From the NCBI GenBank assembly GCA_945836565.1, contig CAMALN010000026.1, positions 1 to 12,046 of the forward strand: a DNA stretch of 12,046 nucleotides, read 5' to 3'. Under the pieces are notes generated by a model. That model was not told where the DNA came from. It did no database searches and saw nothing but the letters and a program-made list of their open reading frames with translations. Source of the stretch: an uncultured Lachnospiraceae bacterium. GTDB taxonomy: Bacteria; Bacillota; Clostridia; Lachnospirales; Lachnospiraceae. Shown here in pieces: positions 5,869 through 12,046 of this stretch. The first letter of the stretch is position 1. The number at the start of each line of letters is the position of its first letter. Made by a program: the position numbers and the translations under genes.

Positions 5869-6677
5869 TATATAGAAGCCTCCTTTCCGTCCTTCTTCGT
5901 ATCCCTTCTTCCGGAAAGGTTCATGATAACTACAACCAGAATAACCACAGCAAATATAATCGTAGATAATGCCCATAGAGCTGTCTTTATATCTGTCTGT
6001 GAGCCCTTGGTCGCATTAACAACATAGGTGCTTATGGTGTCAAAGGTAGCAGGCTTCGTATAGCTTGCCACGAAATAATCATCAAGCGAAAGTGTAACTG
6101 CAAGAGCAAAGCCTGATACGATGCCCGGCATAATCTGAGGCAGAACAACCTTTCTTAATGCAACAGAAGGCTTAGCCCCGAGGTCAATGGCGGCCTCATA
6201 CAGACTTCCATCCATCTGCTTAAGCTTCGGAACAACCGACAGATACACGAACGGTGCCGATAACACAGTATGTCCCAAAACCAAAGGTATATAGCTCTCC
6301 TTACTCACTCCCATTGTAACTATAAGAAGAATACAGATAGAAAAACCTGTCACAACATCAGCATTTACCACAGGAATCTGATTCATGGAATTCATAAACG
6401 TCGTCGTACCCTTCTTTGAATAAAACGCACCTATAGCACCAAGTGTACCCAGAATAGTTGACAAAAGCGCAGAACCAAGCGCAAGCAACAGAGTGCCCCA
6501 TATCATAGATGTAAGCTCCTCCCTGGTAAACAAGGTCACGTAATTATGAAGCGAAAAATGATGTATAGGTCCTATATTCGGAGCATCTGTAAAGCTGTAT
6601 ACCACCAGCACAAGTATAGGCATATATATTATAGCTATCATTATACTTAAAAATATTATCGGAAATGCTTTTTTCAT
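5868..6677 (-). CDS. potC: Spermidine/putrescine ABC transporter permease PotC
   Basis: A 269-residue inner-membrane permease, the usual size, with six predicted spans. It opens with a long hydrophobic helix (FPIIFLSIMIAIIYMPILVL) followed by YSFTDAP, typical of PotC. The cytoplasmic EAA loop that docks on the ATPase reads YEAAIDLGAKPSVALRKVVL, with the expected Pro-rich continuation QIMPGIVSGF and LDDYFVASY after it. It would pair with PotB to form the channel through which polyamines enter. The ATG overlaps the potB stop codon by one base (TAATG), behind GGAGGTG, and its own stop overlaps the potD start in the same way, so all three are translationally coupled. Confidence 0.95.
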   Translation of the reverse strand: MKKAFPIIFLSIMIAIIYMPILVLVVYSFTDAPNIGPIHHFSLHNYVTLFTREELTSMIWGTLLLALGSALLSTILGTLGAIGAFYSKKGTTTFMNSMNQIPVVNADVVTGFSICILLIVTMGVSKESYIPLVLGHTVLSAPFVYLSVVPKLKQMDGSLYEAAIDLGAKPSVALRKVVLPQIMPGIVSGFALAVTLSLDDYFVASYTKPATFDTISTYVVNATKGSQTDIKTALWALSTIIFAVVILVVVIMNLSGRRDTKKDGKEASI

Positions 6678-7480
6678 TATAATATAGCACCTCCTCTCGC
6701 ATTTGTATCATCCTCATATTGATTCGTAAAAAGTGTAAATATCAGTATAATCAATAAAAGAATAAGTGAAATCATAGAGCCGTTATGCCAGTCATAAGCT
6801 GCAAAATAGCTTCCTATAAGACTACCCATAATGTATGTGCTGTTATATAACATATCGAGCACGACATAGTTTGTCATGGACGGAAGCAGTACCATTACTA
6901 TTCCACTCACTATTCCCGGTACGGAGAGAGGAAGTGTAACCTTGAGAAAGGTTTGAAGCGGTGAAGCTCCAAGGTCATTTGCCGCTTCAAGCAGGGTACC
7001 GTCCAGCTTCATAAGAGTAGTGTACATCGGAAGAATCATAAACGGAAGAAAATCATAACACATTCCTATAACCGAATTTAAGAACGGATGAAATGCGAGA
7101 TTTCCCTCTATGACCGTCAAAATCTCCTTCAAAGCTGTAATTCTAAGTGTAAAATTAATCCACATTGGCAGCACAAAAATCATAACAATGACTGACTTAT
7201 GGCGCATATTACTCCTTGCAAGCACATAGGCTATCGGATACGCAATAATCAGACATACGGCCGTAGTAACTATAGCAAGTGCAAAGCTGTAAAAAAGTGT
7301 TCCAATTGTATTTGGATCAGTGAAAAAGCCGCTTAAGTTGTCAAGCGTAAATCTGCCCTCGCCGTTTGTAAATGCATAATATATGATTACCAAAAGCGGT
7401 GCTACTACAAAAAACATCAGGAAAAGCGCATAAGGAATCCCCAGCTGTTTCCTGGAAAAACGAAAAACACTCATAACCAA
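6677..7480 (-). CDS. potB: Spermidine/putrescine ABC transporter permease PotB
   Basis: A 267-residue permease with about six membrane spans. The segment IPYALFLMFFVVAPLLVIIY is the first span; YPIAYVLA and FVLPMWINFTLR are characteristic of PotB. The EAA loop reads LEAANDLGASPLQTFLKVTL followed by PLSVPGIVSG. It partners PotC in the membrane and docks on PotA. Start choice: a TTG at 7480 lies 6 nt after AGGAGG and is well placed; an ATG two codons further in (7474) is 12 nt away, so either may be used. The ribosome binding site overlaps the potA stop codon, and the gap between the genes is only 10 nt. Confidence 0.94.
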   Translation of the reverse strand: MVMSVFRFSRKQLGIPYALFLMFFVVAPLLVIIYYAFTNGEGRFTLDNLSGFFTDPNTIGTLFYSFALAIVTTAVCLIIAYPIAYVLARSNMRHKSVIVMIFVLPMWINFTLRITALKEILTVIEGNLAFHPFLNSVIGMCYDFLPFMILPMYTTLMKLDGTLLEAANDLGASPLQTFLKVTLPLSVPGIVSGIVMVLLPSMTNYVVLDMLYNSTYIMGSLIGSYFAAYDWHNGSMISLILLLIILIFTLFTNQYEDDTNARGGAIL

Positions 7481-7490
7481 GAATCCCCTC

Positions 7491-9002
7491 CTACTTCTTC
7501 AAGCTGTATTCTATTTTATCTTCAGGTATAATAAGACTTACCCTATCCTCCATATTCCAGAGGTCTTCATCGTCAACTATAAAGTCCTGATCCACGTCTG
7601 TTCTCACTACATAGCTATAGTGGTCACCCTTATATATGAGATTAATGATTTTACCGCTGATTATTCCGGCTTCCTCATCATCACTCATACTTATGTCATC
7701 TGGCTTAACCGAAATTACTACCTTAAGCTTATCTGTATCAATTTCGTCTCCGTTTGCATCTACAAGAACTCCCGCCTCGTCCATATGAGAGCCCGGTATA
7801 AGCTTAGTAAAGTCACACTTAAGCTCGCCATCAAGGAATTCAAGATAATATTCCTTATCAAAGACTATATTTGACTCAATCTTGTTTAACGTATGCTCCG
7901 CTATCATAATGTGGATTCCGTCCGGCTCGATATTAAGTCCTACCCTGTCACCTACCTTTGCAGCCTTGGTAGACTGTATTACTATCTCGTTCTTACCTGA
8001 TTCCACGGTTATCTCATAGTGTACACCCTTGAATATAACAGAGGTTACCACTCCCTTAATTGCTCCCTCTTCCTCAGAGGTTATGATTACATCCTCAGGT
8101 CTTACTACAGCGTCAATGAGAGTACCATGAGGCACATCATCAAGACAATCAAACTGTGTACCACAAAAACGGACCTTCAGCTTGTCCGTCATAATTCCAT
8201 TGAAGATATTGCTGTCACCGATGAAATCGGCCACAAAAGCATTCTTCGGCTCGTTATATATATCCTCCGGAGTTCCTATCTGCTGCACCCTTCCCTCTGA
8301 CATTACAACTATCTTGTCAGACATGGTGAGTGCCTCCTCCTGATCGTGGGTTACATATATAAATGTAATCCCTAGCTTCTCGTGCATACTCTTTAATTCG
8401 AGCTGCATTTCCTTACGCATCTTTAAGTCGAGTGCTCCGAGCGGCTCATCTAAAAGAAGAATCTCCGGCTCATTAACAAGTGCTCTGGCAATTGCTATTC
8501 GTTGCTGCTGTCCGCCCGAAAGCGTAGACACCTTTCTGGTCTCAAAGCCTTCGAGGTCTACCATCTCCAGAACACGCTTAACCTTCTTTTTTATCTCAGC
8601 CTTTGGCAGCTTCTTAAGCTTCAAGCCAAATGCTATGTTGTCATAAATGTTCATGTGTGGAAATAGCGCATACCGCTGAAATACCGTATTGATAGGTCTC
8701 TCATACGCGGGCATACCGCTTATATCCTCTCCATGTAATAAAATCTGTCCTTCTGTCGGAATTTCAAAACCTGCTATCATTCTGAGCGTTGTTGTCTTAC
8801 CACAGCCTGATGGTCCTAAGAACGTTACAAATTCTCCCCTTTTTATCTCGAGATTCATGTCCTCAACAGCCGCGAATCCGTCCTCAAAACGCCTCGTGAT
8901 AGATTTCAGTTCAATAATGTTTACCTTTGAACCAGTTTTACCTTCCAATTCCCAATCCTCCTTCTGCCATAAATCCGGCTTTAATTTTTTATCCGGTGAC
9001 AT
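7491..9002 (-). CDS. potA: Spermidine/putrescine ABC transporter ATPase PotA with tandem TOBE domains
   Basis: The cytoplasmic ATPase that powers the importer. In numbering from a possible TTG at 9023 (510 residues): Walker A GPSGCGKT (70-77), Q-loop in VFQRYALF (114-121), signature LSGGQQQR (168-175), Walker B LLLDEP (189-194), H-loop THD (226-228). [14 protein letters not shown] near 261-274 is typical of the CUT1/MOI subfamily hinge. The usual PotA ends at about 350-370 residues after one TOBE domain. Here a first TOBE-like repeat (about 303-373, [19 protein letters not shown]) is followed by a second (about 434-508, [21 protein letters not shown]). The N-terminus also has about 30 extra residues before [12 protein letters not shown] take the ATG at 9002 (503 residues); neither start has a clear Shine-Dalgarno. 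It is the first gene of the pot operon. Confidence 0.93.
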   Translation of the reverse strand: MSPDKKLKPDLWQKEDWELEGKTGSKVNIIELKSITRRFEDGFAAVEDMNLEIKRGEFVTFLGPSGCGKTTTLRMIAGFEIPTEGQILLHGEDISGMPAYERPINTVFQRYALFPHMNIYDNIAFGLKLKKLPKAEIKKKVKRVLEMVDLEGFETRKVSTLSGGQQQRIAIARALVNEPEILLLDEPLGALDLKMRKEMQLELKSMHEKLGITFIYVTHDQEEALTMSDKIVVMSEGRVQQIGTPEDIYNEPKNAFVADFIGDSNIFNGIMTDKLKVRFCGTQFDCLDDVPHGTLIDAVVRPEDVIITSEEEGAIKGVVTSVIFKGVHYEITVESGKNEIVIQSTKAAKVGDRVGLNIEPDGIHIMIAEHTLNKIESNIVFDKEYYLEFLDGELKCDFTKLIPGSHMDEAGVLVDANGDEIDTDKLKVVISVKPDDISMSDDEEAGIISGKIINLIYKGDHYSYVVRTDVDQDFIVDDEDLWNMEDRVSLIIPEDKIEYSLKK

Positions 9003-9007
9003 ATATT

Positions 9008-9024
9008 TTTGTCTTTTCGACAAA
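9008..9024 (-). promoter_or_regulatory. Small inverted repeat next to the potA start
   Basis: In the minus-strand transcript, TTTGTC and GACAAA form a perfect 6-bp stem around GAAAA, ending 5 nt before the potA ATG. It sits where a ribosome binding site would be expected, and none is visible. It could be a translational control hairpin or an operator; a coding role is possible if the TTG at 9023 is the real start. The evidence is position and symmetry only. Confidence 0.3.
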
Positions 9025-9032
9025 TCCCAACA

Positions 9033-9061
9033 ATTTTAACATATTTATTTATTCTTGCATA
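9033..9061 (-). promoter_or_regulatory. Candidate promoter of the potABCD operon
   Basis: On the minus strand there is an extended -10 element, TGTTAAAAT (hexamer TAAAAT at 9033-9038). A weak -35-like TATGCA lies 17 nt upstream at 9056-9061. It lies in the only sizeable spacer before potA and downstream of the terminator of the preceding unit, so a promoter is expected here. The -35 match is poor (3 of 6). Confidence 0.35.
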
Positions 9062-9100
9062 TCAATTTTATGAAATTATCATGTAAGAATTATGTAATAA

Positions 9101-9139
9101 TAAAAACCATTAGCACTGCATAAGTCCCAATGGTTTTTA
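9101..9139 (-). terminator. Probable rho-independent terminator of the fapA-MATE unit
   Basis: Perfect 11-bp inverted repeat: TAAAAACCATT at 9101-9111 and AATGGTTTTTA at 9129-9139, with a 17-nt loop. In the minus-strand transcript the stem ends in a U-rich run, UUUUUAUUAUU, with an A-run on the 5' side. It lies 16 nt after the MATE stop codon. The stem is AT-rich and the loop is longer than average, so termination may be partial. Confidence 0.65.
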
Positions 9140-9154
9140 ATGCAAATTATTGTT

Positions 9155-10528
9155 TTATATCCCTCTGTACTCCGGTCCGGCAAATTCCTTCACAACCATA
9201 AGTGTAGCTATCACACAGGCTATAAAATCTGCAATCGGTCCGGAATATACTATTCCGTCTATACCCATAAAAACCGGCAGAATTAATATAAGCGGCAACA
9301 GAAATAAAATCTGTCTGGTGAGTGATAAGAATACACCCTTTACCGGCTTTCCAATAGCCGTAAAGAAGTTGGATGATATCGGTTGTATAAAATTCACAAA
9401 TGTGAAGAACAGGAATATCCTAAAATATCTTGTTGCAAACTCATAGTACTCCTCGCTTCCCTTTCCGAAGACCGATATAATATCACGCGGGAATATCCAG
9501 AACATAAGGAAAGCAAATACAGATAAAACTGCACTTATCTTCATTGCTGTTGCATATCCCTTTTTTACTCTGTCATACCTTCCGGCACCATAATTGAAGC
9601 TCACAATAGGCTGTAAGCCCTGTGATATTCCGATTATAAATGAAAAGAACACCATCGACACTTTGGATATTATACCCACACAAGCTATAGGTATATCCTC
9701 ACCGAAGCTGCTTAGGCCTCCATAATATTTAAGCGACTTATTCATAACTATCTGCACTACCATCATAGCGAGCTGATTGGTACAAGGTGCCATACCCAGT
9801 GCTGCAACTCTTCCTATAGCCTCACCGCTTATCACAAAATACGACGGCTTTAGTTTTATTGTCTTGAATCTGAACATCATATACCACAATGCAATACCCG
9901 CAGATATAACCTGTCCTATCACTGTTGCATAGGCTGCACCCTCCATACCCCAGCCAAATCTGCTCACAAACAGATAGTCCAGGATAGTATTGATTATCGC
10001 GCCTGACATATTGCAAAGCATAGTCATCTTCGGACTTCCGTCCGCCCTGATAAGATGTCCGCCACCTGTAGCAAATATCATAAAAGGAAAGCCTATGGCT
10101 GTTATCCTTGTATAAGGAACAGCATACACCATAACACTATCCGATGCCGCAAAGAATCTAAGCAGAGGATACATAAAAATCTCTGTAACTGCAGCAATGC
10201 CTATACCCATAAGAAACATGCCAACAACAGAATTTCCTATATATCTCGCAGCCCTATCCTTATCATTTCTTCCCAAGGCAAGATTGAATGCTGATGCTCC
10301 TCCTATGCCGAACAAAAGTGCTATGGCAACACATGAGGTTGAAAGGGGAAACACTATATTGGTCGCGGCATTGCCGAGTGCGCCAACATTTCTTCCTATG
10401 AAAAATTGGTCAACCATATTATATAAAGCACTAACCAGCATAGCTATTATACTTGGTACCGCAAATTGTCTAAGCATTTTCCCTACGGGTGCTGTTCCCA
10501 ATGGGTTTTCTTCAGTCATCATCTTCAT
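9155..10528 (-). CDS. MATE family efflux transporter (MepA-like)
   Basis: A 457-residue membrane protein of the multidrug and toxic compound extrusion family, with about 12 spans. Hallmarks: the N-terminal LGTAPVGKMLRQFAVPSIIA, MVDQFFIGRNVGALG (33-47), and the matching second-half segments including GISQGLQPIVSFNYGAGRYD and FFTAIGKPVKG. The sequence is closest in feel to the MepA/NorM-like clostridial group, which exports cationic drugs or metabolites in exchange for Na+ or H+; the substrate cannot be told from sequence. The gene begins within the end of the fapA-type gene (17-nt overlap), behind AAAGGCGG. Two more in-frame ATGs at 10522 and 10519 are possible starts. A terminator follows 16 nt after the stop. 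Confidence 0.94.
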   Translation of the reverse strand: MKMMTEENPLGTAPVGKMLRQFAVPSIIAMLVSALYNMVDQFFIGRNVGALGNAATNIVFPLSTSCVAIALLFGIGGASAFNLALGRNDKDRAARYIGNSVVGMFLMGIGIAAVTEIFMYPLLRFFAASDSVMVYAVPYTRITAIGFPFMIFATGGGHLIRADGSPKMTMLCNMSGAIINTILDYLFVSRFGWGMEGAAYATVIGQVISAGIALWYMMFRFKTIKLKPSYFVISGEAIGRVAALGMAPCTNQLAMMVVQIVMNKSLKYYGGLSSFGEDIPIACVGIISKVSMVFFSFIIGISQGLQPIVSFNYGAGRYDRVKKGYATAMKISAVLSVFAFLMFWIFPRDIISVFGKGSEEYYEFATRYFRIFLFFTFVNFIQPISSNFFTAIGKPVKGVFLSLTRQILFLLPLILILPVFMGIDGIVYSGPIADFIACVIATLMVVKEFAGPEYRGI

Positions 10529-11909
10529 GTCCGCCTTTCATTATTACATCCTGATTTACCAGCTTGAATTCCACATCCCTGTATGCGTATTTCACATTAT
10601 TCATGCTGTTTCCTATACACACTAAAACTCCGGGATATACCGTACAGCTTATATGAACCACTGCTTCTAAACGGGCCCGCTCATTTTCACTGTCATAGTA
10701 CAAAACCTCGTTTTTAAGCTTGGTGTATTCTGTATTCAAGGTAACCTTAGCACGTACTATCTTCATACGTAATGCCTCTGTTTCCTTAGTCCTTTTAGAG
10801 CCGTCCATTTTCTCATATATCTTCATATTTTTATCCAACAGCTCTATATCCTTTTCTAGTTTTTTGAGACGCCTTTTCATCTCATTTACTCGTCTGACAT
10901 CCTCAGGATTAATTCCTATCGAAAGCTTAGTTGTCACATTTGTGGAATTGCCTGCTTCCTTTGCAATTATTCCCTGTTTTCCGTATATTTCACCGCCTAC
11001 GATGCAGCCCCTTTTTGTCGTGACCGTAACCTTCTGTCCGGCAGAAACCACAGTGTCCAGCAGATAGTCCGCATACACGTTACCCTCCGCATGGATTTCG
11101 CACCTTTCCACAAAGCTTGCCACCACATCCTTCTTGGATATTATCCTACACCTTTCTCTACCCTGAATACCCTTCTTTATGGTTATGTTTCCACCAGCCG
11201 AAAGCAGACAGGCTCCAACATGTCCATGTACAAATATATCTCCTCCGGCTTCGATTTTAAGACCGGACCTCACATCCCCTCTTATCTCCACATCGCCATT
11301 AAAGCTTATATTTCCTTCACTAATATCAAGGTCATGATTTACTATATATATTTTTTCCACTATTATGGAATCCTGCTGCTTATATATCCTACCATCAAAC
11401 GCTGCGCGATATTCTCTTCCGTCCTCACTTACCACGAAGCCCTTGCCCTTTATAGGTCTTAAATCCTTACCCTTGACAGGAGGAATTATCTCTGAGAAGA
11501 CTGTATATCCATACTCACCATTGGTTGCCGGCACATACAGAGCAATAAGCTCTCCCTCCTTTACCATAGCAAGCTTTAATGAATTGTAATAATCTACAGA
11601 GCCATCCTTATTAATCTTGGGTTTATTCTTTGCATCCTCAAGAGATACCATGTATTGATAAAAGCCATTTTGCCCGTCTACTGCCGCCTTACCCTTTGCT
11701 ACGATAACCTCTCTGCCATATTCCACATACTCCACAAGAGCAGCTATAGCCTCCTTGTCAATGCCTGCCTTTATTCCGTTATCCTTTAGATAGCTTTCTA
11801 TAAATTCAGATGTAAAGACAATGTTTTCCTCTCCCTCAGGCTGCTTTAAGGTGAGAGATACCCACATATGTCTCTCGTCAATATTAAGATATACCCAATC
11901 TCTCTCCAT
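10512..11909 (-). CDS. FapA family protein (DUF342, beta-helix plus coiled coil)
   Basis: About 465 residues. Family layout is visible: an N-terminal alpha/beta FapA_N region ending around IPPVKGKDLRPIKGKGFVV; a central right-handed beta-helix (about 186-312) with repeated turns such as GDVEIRGDV, AGGDIFVHGHV, AGGNITIKKGI, AEGNVYADYL and GEIYGKQGI; a charged coiled coil (about 336-408); and a final beta strand pair, VVHISCTVYPGVLVCIGN. DUF342/FapA proteins resemble polymerising scaffolds. Vibrio FapA is tied to flagellar assembly and polar placement, but members occur in non-flagellated Firmicutes, and no flagellar genes are here. The ATG at 11909 is chosen over an in-frame ATG 19 codons upstream because GGGGGA sits 6 nt before it. 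The gene overlaps the MATE gene by 17 nt. Confidence 0.88.
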   Translation of the reverse strand: MERDWVYLNIDERHMWVSLTLKQPEGEENIVFTSEFIESYLKDNGIKAGIDKEAIAALVEYVEYGREVIVAKGKAAVDGQNGFYQYMVSLEDAKNKPKINKDGSVDYYNSLKLAMVKEGELIALYVPATNGEYGYTVFSEIIPPVKGKDLRPIKGKGFVVSEDGREYRAAFDGRIYKQQDSIIVEKIYIVNHDLDISEGNISFNGDVEIRGDVRSGLKIEAGGDIFVHGHVGACLLSAGGNITIKKGIQGRERCRIISKKDVVASFVERCEIHAEGNVYADYLLDTVVSAGQKVTVTTKRGCIVGGEIYGKQGIIAKEAGNSTNVTTKLSIGINPEDVRRVNEMKRRLKKLEKDIELLDKNMKIYEKMDGSKRTKETEALRMKIVRAKVTLNTEYTKLKNEVLYYDSENERARLEAVVHISCTVYPGVLVCIGNSMNNVKYAYRDVEFKLVNQDVIMKGGHEDDD

Positions 11910-11932
11910 AATCCATCCCCCATTTTTTAAGG

Positions 11933-11962
11933 AACATAGAACTTTCCCATCAAACAAATCAA
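11933..11962 (-). promoter_or_regulatory. Candidate promoter of the fapA-MATE unit
   Basis: On the minus strand, TTGATT (11957-11962) and TATGTT (11933-11938) are separated by 18 nt, each matching the sigma-A consensus at 4 of 6 positions. Transcription would start near 11926, leaving a short leader that contains the GGGGGA ribosome binding site. If used, this promoter would exclude the alternative upstream ATG of the FapA gene. Confidence 0.35.
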
Positions 11963-11990
11963 ACAAGACTTATTTTTTGTAAGATATTAT

Positions 11991-12016
11991 CCGATAATAA
12001 TATATATATTTATCGG
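11991..12016. repeat. AT-rich inverted repeat upstream of the FapA gene
   Basis: CCGATAA (11991-11997) and TTATCGG (12010-12016) form a perfect 7-bp dyad around a 12-nt core of only A and T. A further CCGAT lies at 12038-12042. It lies upstream of the candidate fapA promoter, so it could be an operator or activator site. It has no U-run, which argues against a terminator. No gene is visible in the rest of 11963-12046. Confidence 0.4.
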
Positions 12017-12046
12017 CATTTTTTCGACTAAAATATACCGATTGAA

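Noticed and set aside
5869..5976. In-frame upstream extension of PotD by 36 residues
   Set aside because: It would overlap potC by more than 100 nt and precede the signal helix with a random-looking sequence; the TAATG junction with GGAGG is a far better start.
9112..9128. Possible small RNA or second hairpin in the terminator loop
   Set aside because: The loop has no stable internal pairing beyond a 3-bp GCA/TGC; nothing supports a separate element.
11910..11966. Upstream ATG extending the FapA-type protein by 19 residues
   Set aside because: No ribosome binding site precedes it, and the candidate promoter and GGGGGA site point to the ATG at 11909.

Overview
The window looks like chromosomal DNA from a low-GC Gram-positive anaerobe of the class Clostridia, probably Lachnospiraceae-like. 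This is inferred from AT-rich spacers, strong AGGAGG-type ribosome binding sites, tightly overlapping genes and the gene families present. The exact taxon cannot be read from the sequence alone. Every convincing gene lies on the minus strand, so the window is read from its right end to its left end. I see no tRNA, rRNA, CRISPR array, insertion sequence or phage gene.

Right end (about 12046-9100): a first transcription unit of two overlapping genes. One is a FapA/DUF342-family polymerizing-type protein (10512-11909); the other is a MATE-family multidrug/Na+ efflux pump (9155-10528). A hairpin with a T-rich tail (9101-9139) closes the unit.

Middle (about 9060-4357): a complete spermidine/putrescine-type ABC importer in the order potA-potB-potC-potD. 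The genes are 10 nt apart or overlap in TAATG junctions. Two subunits are unusual. PotA is about 500 residues long and has two TOBE-like repeats at its C-terminus. PotD is about 500 residues long, has no lipobox, and carries a C-terminal transmembrane anchor plus an acidic insertion.

Left part (4301-1): a tight run of eight genes, apparently continuing the pot transcription unit because no terminator is visible in the 55-nt gap. In order these are: a double zinc-ribbon protein with two membrane spans; a 96-residue single-span protein; a NusG domain II membrane protein; a 151-residue unknown membrane protein; a CaCA-type Ca2+/Na+ antiporter; a Gx-transporter (old name heptaprenyl diphosphate synthase component I) protein; a 51-residue membrane miniprotein; and the start of a ROK-family sugar kinase, which runs off the left edge. 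NusG-II and Gx-transporter proteins are known companions in envelope redox (flavin/quinone, extracellular electron transfer) loci. Their usual partners, an ApbE flavin transferase and a polyprenyl synthase, are absent here. The zinc-ribbon, 96-, 151- and 51-residue proteins between them are the least understood part of the window.
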